IMG/VR virus record: IMGVR_UViG_3300025168_000271
Span: 1 to 35,893 of that record
Length of the DNA stretch: 35,893 nt
Source: a virus
Reading direction: 5' to 3' (one strand)
Shown one piece after another: positions 20,623-29,700 of the stretch (its first letter is position 1; every line of letters begins with the position of its first letter). Below the pieces are notes generated by a model. The model was not told where the DNA came from. It saw nothing but the letters and a program-made list of their open reading frames with translations, and ran no database searches. The position numbers and the translations under genes are program-made.

Positions 20623-22158
20623 ATGCAGATTATTGAGGGTAAGGCGTTGCTACTAAAGCTACGCAATCCAAAACGTGTCACTGAAACAGTACCAAAGAGT
20701 ACCGAAGTGCGCGATAACGAGGTGTTGGTGAACTGGGGCATTGATGAGATGCACACACTAAAACGCCTTAATATCAACGTGCCATCACCTATACAGAGCC
20801 AGTATACGTGGACGGGTAAACACGTACCCTTTGACCACCAGAAGAAGACATCAGCTTTCTTTACTATGAACCGCAAGTCCTTTTGCTTCAACGAGCAGGG
20901 TACGGGCAAGACCGCAAGTGCAATATGGGCGGCTGACTACTTGATGAAACAAGGCAAGATCAATCGCGTGTTGGTTATCTGCCCTCTATCTATTATGGAT
21001 TCAGCATGGCGCGAAGACCTGTTTACCTTTGCTCCACATCGCAGTGTAGACATAGCTCATGGTGCATCTAAAAAACGTAAGGCAATCATAGAACAAGGCG
21101 CAGAGTTTGTCATAATAAATTATGATGGTGTAGAAATCGTGTCCAAAGAGATAGCGGAAGGCGGCTTTGACCTTATCGTTGTAGACGAGGCGACACACTA
21201 CAAGAACACACAGTCTCAACGGTGGAAGACATTAAAGCGTTTGATAAAAGATGATACATGGCTGTGGATGATGACGGGCACACCTGCCGCACAGTCTCCG
21301 CTTGATGCCTATGGCTTGGCTAAAATGGTCAACCCCGACTCAGTGCCACGGTTCTTTGGTTCTTTCAGAGACATGGTGATGCGCAAGATCACACAGTTTA
21401 GGTGGATAGTTAAACCCGAAGCAACTGACCTTGTGTTTAACGTATTGCAACCTGCCATACGGTTTACCAAAGAAGAATGTCTTGACTTGCCTGACATGAC
21501 GTATGTGAAACGCAAAGTAGAGTTAACGAGGCAACAAAAGAAATACTACGACCTGTTAAAGAAGAAACTTGTTATGACGGTGGGTGGTGACGAGGTAACT
21601 GCAATCAACGCCGCTGTTGTTATGAACAAGCTATTACAAATATCAGCAGGGGCAGTTTACACAGATGAGGGTGACACCTTAGAGTTTGACATCAAACACA
21701 GATACAAAGTGTTGCGAGAGGTGATCGACGAGAGTAGCCAGAAAGTTCTCATATTCGTGCCGTTCAGACACACCATTGACATACTCACAGATAAATTGCG
21801 TAATGACAAAATTACCACTGAAGTCATACGTGGTGACGTACCTGTGAATAGACGCACGGATATATTTAAACGGTTTCAAACAACTAATGAACCACGTGTG
21901 TTAGTTATCCAACCGCAATCAGCGGCACATGGTGTTACGTTAACAGCAGCTAATACAGTTGTGTGGTGGGGGCCAACGCCTTCATTGGAAACCTATGCGC
22001 AAGCAAACGCACGGGTGCATCGGTCAGGTCAGAAGCATCCATGTACTGTCGTACAGCTTCAAGGCTCTGCTGTGGAAAAGCGTGTTTACTCACTGCTTGA
22101 TAATAGAATTGACGTCCACACAAAAATGATTGATTTATACAAAGAAATACTTGACTAG
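20623..22158 (+). CDS. SNF2-family DNA helicase/translocase
   Basis: 511 aa superfamily 2 ATPase. Motif I NEQGTGKTASA (90-100), Ia VLVICPLSI, II VVDEATHYKN (186-195), III MMTGTPA (216-222), then the second RecA domain with VLIFVPFRHT, motif V QSAAHGVTLTAANTVVWWG and motif VI QANARVHRSGQ. The last two are characteristic of Snf2-like proteins (the RxHRxGQ signature). Likely double-stranded DNA translocation or branch processing during replication. AGGAG abuts palindrome copy 11 just before the ATG. The end of the gene carries a promoter for the next operon. Confidence 0.94.
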   Translation: MQIIEGKALLLKLRNPKRVTETVPKSTEVRDNEVLVNWGIDEMHTLKRLNINVPSPIQSQYTWTGKHVPFDHQKKTSAFFTMNRKSFCFNEQGTGKTASAIWAADYLMKQGKINRVLVICPLSIMDSAWREDLFTFAPHRSVDIAHGASKKRKAIIEQGAEFVIINYDGVEIVSKEIAEGGFDLIVVDEATHYKNTQSQRWKTLKRLIKDDTWLWMMTGTPAAQSPLDAYGLAKMVNPDSVPRFFGSFRDMVMRKITQFRWIVKPEATDLVFNVLQPAIRFTKEECLDLPDMTYVKRKVELTRQQKKYYDLLKKKLVMTVGGDEVTAINAAVVMNKLLQISAGAVYTDEGDTLEFDIKHRYKVLREVIDESSQKVLIFVPFRHTIDILTDKLRNDKITTEVIRGDVPVNRRTDIFKRFQTTNEPRVLVIQPQSAAHGVTLTAANTVVWWGPTPSLETYAQANARVHRSGQKHPCTVVQLQGSAVEKRVYSLLDNRIDVHTKMIDLYKEILD

Positions 22159-22179
22159 CATATTGTTCAATACTACAGT
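22151..22179 (+). promoter_or_regulatory. Candidate promoter for the SSB-like/primase operon
   Basis: TTGACT (22151-22156) overlapping the helicase stop codon, a 17-base spacer and TACAGT (22174-22179). The -35 box is good, the -10 box moderate (4 of 6). The leader to the ATG at 22209 would be about 24 bases and includes AGGAGG. Confidence 0.45.
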
Positions 22180-22208
22180 GTAATTCTCGCTAGTGTAGGA
22201 GGATTAAG

Positions 22209-22610
22209 ATGAGCGATAATTCTGATATACCTGCGGACAAACTTACTAAGGCTTACATTAAGATAAGGTCAGAAAGGTCACTACTGTCTGCGGAGTTTAA
22301 GGAAAAAGACGGAGCGTTGGTTCGCCAACTGGATGTCTTGAAGAAAGCGTTGTTAGACTATTGTGATGTACACAATGTCGAGAGCGTACGAACCTCCGAG
22401 GGTTTGTTTTTTAGGTCTAGTAAAACAAAATACTGGACGGGAGATTGGGAGTCCATGTACGAATTTATAAAAGAACATGACATGCCCGAGTTCTTGGACC
22501 GCCGTTTGAACCAGACCAATGTCAAACAATTCCTAGAGGAAAACCCAGATGTTATGCCGAAAGGTCTTAACATTGATGTTGAGCATGTAATCTCAGTTAG
22601 GAAGAAGTAA
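22209..22610 (+). CDS. Conserved phage replication-module protein (133 aa)
   Basis: 133 aa. A helical coiled-coil front (DKLTKAYIKIRSERSLLSAE, REQ-like helix to LLDYCDVHN) and a compact back (TKYWTGDWESMYEFIKEHDM, VKQFLEENPDVMPKGLNIDV, VISVRKK). I recall close relatives beside SSB-like and helicase genes in many phages, always unnamed. The shape loosely recalls Gam-type nuclease inhibitors (long helix pair plus small domain), which is a guess. AGGAGG precedes the ATG. Overlaps the next gene by TAATG. Confidence 0.75.
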   Translation: MSDNSDIPADKLTKAYIKIRSERSLLSAEFKEKDGALVRQLDVLKKALLDYCDVHNVESVRTSEGLFFRSSKTKYWTGDWESMYEFIKEHDMPEFLDRRLNQTNVKQFLEENPDVMPKGLNIDVEHVISVRKK

Positions 22611-22852
22611 TGGCAGAACCCTTTGTGCAAATAGAGGAGTTGGCAAAGCACTTTGCAGTGTCGATTTCTACAATAAGAGCGTGGGTACGGCAGGGGCACA
22701 TCCCTAAAACCACGTACATCAAGATCGGGAATACATACCGATTTAATAAAACCTCAGTGACTGAAGCACTTACAAAGAGTGCGCAGGACGTGGACGAGAC
22801 TTTAATTGAAGAGCAATTAGAGTTCGATTTTAACCCAGACCAAGACGTATAA
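22610..22852 (+). CDS. Helix-turn-helix DNA-binding protein (excisionase/MerR-like)
   Basis: 80 aa. Residues 6-52 (VQIEELAKHFAVSISTIRAW, VRQGHIPKTTYIKIGNTYRF) fit the HTH_17/excisionase-like winged helix fold: helix, turn, recognition helix STIRAWV, and the R.G..P wing. The rest is an acidic tail (EEQLEFDFNPDQDV). Could be a transcription regulator, or a recombination directionality factor if an integrase exists outside this window. Start overlaps the preceding stop (TAATG). One of the three candidates to bind the dispersed palindromes. Confidence 0.75.
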   Translation: MAEPFVQIEELAKHFAVSISTIRAWVRQGHIPKTTYIKIGNTYRFNKTSVTEALTKSAQDVDETLIEEQLEFDFNPDQDV

Positions 22853-22871
22853 CGCCAGATAGGAGAACGAT

Positions 22872-23591
22872 ATGGCAGAGATTTATATTATTGAAAACGT
22901 GGAAGCACTATGGCCCAAACTTAATCAGACATACGCGTTTGATAAAAAAGCCAACAAGCACATGCCTTGTGGTCCACGAGATACTAACGCTGCATTTTCT
23001 GTAGACTTTCGTGCAGATAGTGGCACTGCGAAAGCATTGTTCGCACAAATGAGTGGCGCGTATAATGCCAACAGAGAGAAATCTTGGCCCGAAAAGCTAA
23101 CGATGGAAGCGTCACCGTTGGTTAAAGACGACGATGGTACGTTTAAAGGTACGTCTAACATAAAAGGTGCTTACAGCGGTAGGATCACAGACAAGCCTGT
23201 GGAGTTAGACAGCCAAGGTAATTCGTTACCCGACGATTTTGAATTGACCACAGGTAGCACAATAAACATTGCGGTGACCTTTGTTCCTTATCACATGTCA
23301 AAAGACAACTGGGGTGTGAGCCTACGATTGCAAGCTGTTCAAGTAATTAAATACGTTACTAGACCCGTGCGTAATCCGTTTGGTAACGTAGCAGGTGGCT
23401 ATGTTGTTGAAGTTAATGAAGCTGAAGAAACTGCTAAGAAAGCATTTCAGTCAAACAACGTGTTAGAAGAAACAGACGTAGACGATATGTTTGAAGATGA
23501 GCCAGTAAAAAAGACTGCAAAGAAAGCAGAGACTGCATCATCGGAAGAAAAACTCGACTTAACCAATATAGTTGAAGGTTGGGACGACTAA
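22872..23591 (+). CDS. Single-stranded DNA-binding protein (DUF2815-like)
   Basis: 239 aa. Beta-rich core (NAAFSVDFRADSGTAKALFA, TINIAVTFVPYHMSKDNWGV, SLRLQAVQVIKYV) of the DUF2815 type, an OB-fold-like family. This is followed by a charged, flexible tail ending LTNIVEGWDD; acidic aromatic ends like this are the protein-docking tails of T7 gp2.5-type and bacterial SSBs. Expected to coat single-stranded DNA for the polymerase and helicases encoded around it. AGGAGAAC precedes the ATG by a good distance. A hairpin follows the gene. Confidence 0.82.
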   Translation: MAEIYIIENVEALWPKLNQTYAFDKKANKHMPCGPRDTNAAFSVDFRADSGTAKALFAQMSGAYNANREKSWPEKLTMEASPLVKDDDGTFKGTSNIKGAYSGRITDKPVELDSQGNSLPDDFELTTGSTINIAVTFVPYHMSKDNWGVSLRLQAVQVIKYVTRPVRNPFGNVAGGYVVEVNEAEETAKKAFQSNNVLEETDVDDMFEDEPVKKTAKKAETASSEEKLDLTNIVEGWDD

Positions 23592-23602
23592 ACGATCCTA
23601 TG

Positions 23603-23626
23603 CCACGGCTATTAATTTAGCCGTGG
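23603..23626 (+). terminator. Hairpin after the SSB-like gene (weak or partial terminator)
   Basis: CCACGGCT, 8-base loop, AGCCGTGG: a perfect 8-bp stem 12 bases after the stop. No T-run follows, so full termination is unlikely. It may lower expression of the downstream primase-helicase relative to the abundant SSB, or protect the SSB message. Confidence 0.45.
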
Positions 23627-23653
23627 TTAACCTTACAATGGCGAGTGGTGGCT

Positions 23654-26446
23654 ATGGAAACGAAAAGATTTTTAGACTTAGTATTAGAGGACGATGGTCA
23701 TTACTGCGTATTTGCGGCAAGAGATGGCACCGTCAAGCAGAAGTTCTATACCTCTGTAGAAGATGTTATAAGCGCGGCTACGGATTTTGATGCGAATGGG
23801 TATGACGCCTACTTTGCACTAGCCACGTTAGAAGAAGCAGGTTCACGCAAGGCAGATAACGTCAGGTCGTTGAAATCATTCTTCCTAGATTTAGACTGTG
23901 GTCCAGACAAAGAGTTTGTTGACCAGAAGACCGCAATTACAGAACTAAAACATTTCTGTAAGAGTAACAATTTACCCACACCAACTCTTATTAACTCAGG
24001 GCGTGGTGTGCATGTATACTGGATTTTGTCGGAGGCAGTCACACGTGATGATTGGTGGCCTGTTGCTGAACGTCTCAAACAACTGTGCGATACTGATGGG
24101 TTTAAGGCTGACCCTGCCGTGACGTCTGATGTAGCGCGTGTGTTACGTATACCGTTCACGCATAATCACAAGAGTGACCCCCCTGCCCCTGTTACGTTTT
24201 TTGGTGTGGAAGCTATCAGTACCGTGGACTTTGATACGTTTGCGGAATTGATAGGGGGTGACCCGATACCAGTACCACACAGATACGCTTCTGACAGCAC
24301 AAGCGCGTTCTTGGACGCACTCAACGAAAACCGAAAAGGTAGCTTCAAGCGTCTCTTAATTAAGACTGCTAACGGCAATGGCTGTGCGCAGATAGAACAC
24401 ATCATTAATAATCAGCAGACAATATCACATGATATGTGGCGTTCGGGGTTATCTATAGCAAAGGTATGTAAGGACGGGGACAGAGCCGCAGAGCTTATGT
24501 CTAGTCAGCACGACGATTACAGTTTAGAAGCCACACTCCGCAAGATGCAAGACACAGGGGGTCCACACTTCTGCAAGACGTTCGAGATGTACAACGACAT
24601 ATGTGACGAGTGCCCTAATAAAGGCAAGATAACTACACCTGCTATGTTGACCAAAGAGATAGCCGAAGCCACACCCGAAGATAACATATTAGAGGAAGAG
24701 GTGGGCGGTACGACCAAGACAGTATCAATACCTACGTTTCCCAAGCCATACTTTCGAGGGCAGAACGGTGGGGTATACGTACGTGGTACAGATGCAGAAG
24801 GTGACCCAGAAGAAGTATGTATATACCACAACGACTTTTACGTTACTCGCCGTTTACATGATGTAGAGTTGGGCGAGGTTATATCATTTGCACTGCACCT
24901 GCCGAGAGATGGCATGCGTGAATTTGTTGTGCCATTGTCCTCTATCACGTCACGTGAAGAATTTCGTAAACACATGTCTATGCAGGGCATAACAACTTTT
25001 GGGAAGGATGTAGATAAACTCATGTTATACACAGCCGCATGGATAAACGAGTTACAACAGACAACAGCAGCTAGCCAAGCACACCAGCAATTTGGTTGGG
25101 TTGATGATACTAAGGTAGATGAGTTTGTGTTTGGTGACCAATTAATTACTGCTCAAGGTGTTGAGTACAACCCACCCTCTGCAAAAACTTCGGGGTACAT
25201 AGAGAAGTTTAAACCTAAAGGTACGCAAGAGCGTAGTAGAGAGATACTTGATTGGTACAACCGTGATGGCATGGAATTACATCAATTTACCGTATGTGGT
25301 GGTTTTGGCACCATACTCATGCCACTTACGGGTCTGTACAGTCTAGGCGTACATCTGTTCGGTGAAACAGGTGGTGGTAAAACAACTGCTATGTACGCAG
25401 CGTCGTCTATATGGGGTGACCCTCGTGGGCTAATAGCCACTGGAGGAGATACGGTTAACTCTAAAATGAACCAAGCGGAACTTATGCACAACCTGATGTT
25501 AAACACAGATGAGTTGACAAACTTTACTCCTAAAGAGGCATCAAAGTACGCATACCAACTGTCTGAAGGGGTACAGAAAAATCGTATGGCAGGTGGGGGT
25601 AATCACGAACGTGTTAGGGGTAAGCCTTGGCGGCTACTGGCATTCTCTACAGGTAACGTGAGTATATATGCGCAAATGGCTATGTATAAAAGTAACACTA
25701 AAGCCGAGATGCAACGACTACTAGAGCTTAGAGTAGATGAGATGCCTCGTGTTGACGTTAACCAGCAGGAAGCAGATGCACAACTTAGGGACGTACAGCT
25801 TAATTATGGTCACTTTGGACCAGAGTTTGTGCAGTATGTCATAAACAACAAAGCTACTATTGCCGCAGATTACGCACAGATAAAGGCCAAGCTAGACAAA
25901 GCGGCAGGGCTTAATAACGTCAACCGCTTCTGGTCTGGTGGGTGTGCGTCTATCTTGACCGGAGCCTTGGCAGCTAAACGTCTAGGTATAATATCTTATG
26001 ACTTAAAGAAATTGTTTGTATGGGTTGTTGGTATGTTGATCACGGTGAAATCATTTGTAGACGATAGCACCGCGTCTGTTCAGACATTGGTCACAGAGTT
26101 TGCCACAGAAAATTGGGGTAGCATACTCAAGATCAAGAGTACGGAAACTTCACATGCTACGGAGGGTATAGTCCCTATGGTTATCCCCGAACAGAATCCA
26201 CGAGGGACGTTTGTTGCAAGGTTTGAGACAGACACAAATATGTTCTATATCGTACCCAAGGCTTTCAAGACATGGCTTGGTGAGCAGAAGCTCGACTACA
26301 CTAGCACTGTAGACGGGATGAAAAATCAAATGGGGGCGAAGCGCGTACAGATAAGACTTGCAAAAGGCACTAGCTTCAACCTACCTCCTATACGCACTAT
26401 AGCAGTGAAGTTGGAAGGGTTTAGTGGTGTACCAGAAACCTCTTAA
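23654..26446 (+). CDS. Primase-helicase: AEP-like primase fused to DUF927 helicase
   Basis: About 930 aa. The N-terminal part has archaeo-eukaryotic primase features: FFLDLDCG (acid pair at residues 79 and 81), SGRGVHVYWILSE (His at 120) and a third-motif region DVARVLRIPFTHNHK. The C-terminal part is a DUF927-type ATPase: LFGETGGGKTT (Walker A at about 570), LNTDELTNF (Walker B-like) and FSTGN (sensor). It would prime and unwind for the polymerase. Start choice is uncertain: ATG 23654 is used; in-frame GTGs at 23645 and 23648 would add two or three residues; ribosome-binding sites are poor for all. Confidence 0.85.
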   Translation: METKRFLDLVLEDDGHYCVFAARDGTVKQKFYTSVEDVISAATDFDANGYDAYFALATLEEAGSRKADNVRSLKSFFLDLDCGPDKEFVDQKTAITELKHFCKSNNLPTPTLINSGRGVHVYWILSEAVTRDDWWPVAERLKQLCDTDGFKADPAVTSDVARVLRIPFTHNHKSDPPAPVTFFGVEAISTVDFDTFAELIGGDPIPVPHRYASDSTSAFLDALNENRKGSFKRLLIKTANGNGCAQIEHIINNQQTISHDMWRSGLSIAKVCKDGDRAAELMSSQHDDYSLEATLRKMQDTGGPHFCKTFEMYNDICDECPNKGKITTPAMLTKEIAEATPEDNILEEEVGGTTKTVSIPTFPKPYFRGQNGGVYVRGTDAEGDPEEVCIYHNDFYVTRRLHDVELGEVISFALHLPRDGMREFVVPLSSITSREEFRKHMSMQGITTFGKDVDKLMLYTAAWINELQQTTAASQAHQQFGWVDDTKVDEFVFGDQLITAQGVEYNPPSAKTSGYIEKFKPKGTQERSREILDWYNRDGMELHQFTVCGGFGTILMPLTGLYSLGVHLFGETGGGKTTAMYAASSIWGDPRGLIATGGDTVNSKMNQAELMHNLMLNTDELTNFTPKEASKYAYQLSEGVQKNRMAGGGNHERVRGKPWRLLAFSTGNVSIYAQMAMYKSNTKAEMQRLLELRVDEMPRVDVNQQEADAQLRDVQLNYGHFGPEFVQYVINNKATIAADYAQIKAKLDKAAGLNNVNRFWSGGCASILTGALAAKRLGIISYDLKKLFVWVVGMLITVKSFVDDSTASVQTLVTEFATENWGSILKIKSTETSHATEGIVPMVIPEQNPRGTFVARFETDTNMFYIVPKAFKTWLGEQKLDYTSTVDGMKNQMGAKRVQIRLAKGTSFNLPPIRTIAVKLEGFSGVPETS

Positions 26447-26654
26447 AGTTGACGATCTGAATCCTGATACTGTTAAGATTATAGTACAATGGGACGATAT
26501 GGTTGTCGGTGCGTCTGTGTTTATACCTTGCATAGATACAGAAAAAGCCAAACAACAGGTAGAAAAAGTTGTAACTGCAAAATCATGGCAAGTAGAAACA
26601 CGGGTTAGAATAGAAGATAAAATGTTTGGGCTTCGCATTTGGAGAATTGTGTGA
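26424..26654 (+). CDS. Small conserved phage protein (76 aa, GTG start)
   Basis: 76 aa overlapping the primase-helicase end by 23 bases. GGAAGGG lies five bases before the first GTG (26424). Two-layer alpha/beta look (TVKIIVQWDDMVVGASVFIP, KAKQQVEKVVTAKSW) ending KMFGLRIWRIV, an ending I recall from small phage proteins at the end of replication operons. Last gene of the plus-strand module. Function unknown. Confidence 0.65.
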   Translation: MVYQKPLKVDDLNPDTVKIIVQWDDMVVGASVFIPCIDTEKAKQQVEKVVTAKSWQVETRVRIEDKMFGLRIWRIV

Positions 26655-26664
26655 TACCCTACAC

Positions 26665-26690
26665 ATGACAAGTTTAGACATGCTTGTCGT
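26665..26690. other. Hairpin preceding the module terminator
   Basis: GACAAG (26667-26672), 10-base loop, CTTGTC (26683-26688), extended by a wobble pair and an A-T. No T-run. Lies between the last early gene and the terminator. Confidence 0.4.
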
Positions 26691-26701
26691 TCTCCTACTA
26701 C

Positions 26702-26747
26702 CCCCTCGTCGGGTCAGGTTTCGCACTGCAAAGATGAGGGGTTTTTT
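26702..26747 (+). terminator. Rho-independent terminator of the plus-strand module
   Basis: CCCCTCGTC (26702-26710) pairs with GATGAGGGG (26733-26741; one G-T), followed by six T. The T-run overlaps the 3' end of the convergent 2245-aa gene. It works in the plus direction only: read the other way no T-run follows. Confidence 0.85.
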
Positions 26748-29700
26748 AGTTAAAGATTTGTAACCCCTGATCGTACTCTTCTAAACTACGGCGCATCAAG
26801 GGTGTATACTCAATTCCACCAATCATCTTGCTTGTACGAGTACCGAACGCTTTACGAGACCTTTTAATTGTGTCTGCCAAGATAATATTTTTTCCGCGAG
26901 CCGCACGAGGTAGACTACGATTGTACTCACGTATCTCTTTTATCGCTTGTTTGTAAGCGTCACTATCTCCATTTGCGGCTGCAATGTTAGCCTTACGCAA
27001 TAAAGTGGTGCGTTGTTTACCAAGGTAACCTACCTTTCGCCGTTCGTTCTTATTGATGTCATATTGTCTTATGAGGTCTTCGTTAGCAAACCCAGCAAAC
27101 TGACCCAGTATCTGTCCAACACCTATATCCTCTACCACAGCATCGCCCCTGCGTGTCGCAACTTCTCCTGTTGTTATCTGTTTACCGCCTTTTACCACAT
27201 TACGAAGCGCAGCAGGTAGAATAGCTTCTACACCTTTTAAGTTTTCGCCTTCAGCAAACAAATCGTAACCACGATCAAAACTCATATAAATGCCCACTAG
27301 AGGGCCACCAAGTTGTTCTACAAGCGTTACCAACCCTGCTTGGTCTTTGTCTATAATTGGTGGTCGATACAGCAAACTATTCATGCCGATACGGCTAGCA
27401 ACGTCTACTCCTAGGGCCGCGTTTACAATACCTTTGTAGAACCCTTCGCCAACAGTTTTACGAAGCATAGCATCAAAATCGTCTTCTGAATCGTCATGCA
27501 CTGCATCGTATAGTTGACCCAACGCACCCATGAGAGGCATCCCTGCAACTCCTGCAAATAGTCCTGTGGATATAAGGAAACGTCCTAGCTGATGTTGAGC
27601 GATCCTACGGTTTTCTTTTGTATTGGCGTCCCCCCCTGCTTGAAACGCATCGTTCGTCATAGTTGCCATCATATGGTACTTACTAATAGCAAACCGTTTA
27701 AACAACATGGCTACGTTACCGATTGGCCCCTGTGCCAAAACAGGCCGACCTGCTGATGCTGTAGCACCAAGGGTAAACTGTGTTTCATCAATAGCAACCA
27801 TAGCCGCCTTTTGTTTTTCAGCAAGAGTTAACGCGCTACCCTTCTTTGTTTTCATACGGTTTAATTCTAATAAGTAGTTAGCAGTCATAGCAATTTCACG
27901 GTTGTAACGCTCTGAGTGGTGGAACAGAAAACTCGTCCATGAGTTTATTTTTTCTATACGGTCTTTTGCGTTACCCATGTCCAGTTCTTCTTGGTTTAAA
28001 GACTGGTTTATTTGTGCGTTTTCTGTAGCAATGTCTGCCAACACTTCTATGTCTTTTAGTTCTGATGATAAGTTAGGATCAGTGTAATCATAGTTACCTA
28101 TGGAAAACCCAGCTATTCCCACATTTACTTTACGTTTTATCATTTTGCCTTCTGGTCCCATGACTTCAATCATTTTGGTTTTAGGACTTTTAGCAAGAAT
28201 TGCTGCTGCACTACCCATCGCTTTAAAAGTAGCTTTATCTCCGTACTTGCCCATGAGACGTGGGGTGGTACTCATAAAGACATCGAACGTGGTGATAGCA
28301 GCGGAAGAAAGATTCCAACCCATTGTCCACGCATACCCTGCGGCAGTAAGTGATTGAGACCATCGTGGTATATTAGGGTTTTTAGCAAAATTAGCGATTT
28401 GATTTACTCTGCTCTTATACAGCGCTGTAGTAGTGTCGGTGCTATCAGGGTCTATTTTTTCTAAAACTTCTCGTTGGAAAGTTTGTATTTTAGCACCAAA
28501 CTCCATTTGAACAAGTTGACGATTGTAGTCTCTACCTTTGTTCTGCACCATATCTACAAGGTTAAACGCCTCTGCTGCCATACCCGTAGGTGTAACATCT
28601 CCTAAGAAACCACGAACATCTTTACGTTGTCTAAATGATTGCATAAACGAGCGTTCTGGCATGGAGTCAATGGCAAGGTCTAAAATTCTATTAACTGTCT
28701 CAGGGTCTGCTTTTTCTGCTTCTAGTACCTTTAATACGTTGTAAACAAACGATCCGTCAGGTGCTTTGCTGAAATCTCTTTTGCCTTCTTTAGTGCCCGA
28801 TATAGGTTCTACATTTACCTGCGCACGTCGAGGGTCATTGGCAGGTAGTTTTGCCAAAGAGGTTTTGTTGTACTCTTGAAGATTTACTTTAGCCTTTTCG
28901 CGTTGCCTCATTGTTTTAAAATATTCTACAAATGTTTCAACTATACCTGTCTTAGGATCAATGGCGTTATACTGTAGGCGATGTATGCCTTCGCGTGTTA
29001 AAGGAGCAAAAGGTTTAATAGTTCCGCGTTCTTGATTTAACAACTCAACCAGTTTATCTTTAACTCTTTTTTGACCTTTAGGATCAGCTATAGTAGCCGC
29101 AAGGTTTGCGTTAACTGCATCCATGACATCAAGCAAAGATTTTTCAAAAGTAAAAGTTACTACTTTATATAGGTCTTGGCCTTCTGTACCTAAACTGTTG
29201 TATTGCGCACGTAGTTTTTTATGAATTTCACGAGCAATTTTTACGTTATCAGGGTCAACATCAGCTTGTTTAAACCCGTATGCTTTATCAAAATCTGCTT
29301 CTCGTGGATCAATACGTTCATAAGTTGCATTGGGGACTAACGACTGCAGAGTGTTAAACTTCTGCAAATTTTTCTTTTTAAATCTTCTTAGGTCTGCAAC
29401 GATAGGGTCTAAGGATGCGTTACGTACGCGCAAAGAAGCACTCATGTTGTTTATTATGTTGTTAAGTTGTTTGGCCCCGGGGATACGTGACTCCGACAGT
29501 TCTGTTAAGATGTTAACAGGTTGCAAGTCTAACCATAATTTTTTTGCTGGCAGTGGGATTTTGCTACCCATAAAGTTCCTAGATAGCTGAATATAGTCGT
29601 ATAGGTTTTTACCTTTTGCATTGATTGCAATTTTAGACGCTAAATTGTTTATGGCTTCTCCTGCATCTTTAGGAATTTTAAGTTGCATATACATTTTAGT

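Noticed and set aside
22610-22852. Firm call as excisionase (proof of a temperate phage)
   Set aside because: The fold fits many small regulators, and no integrase or attachment site is visible in the window.
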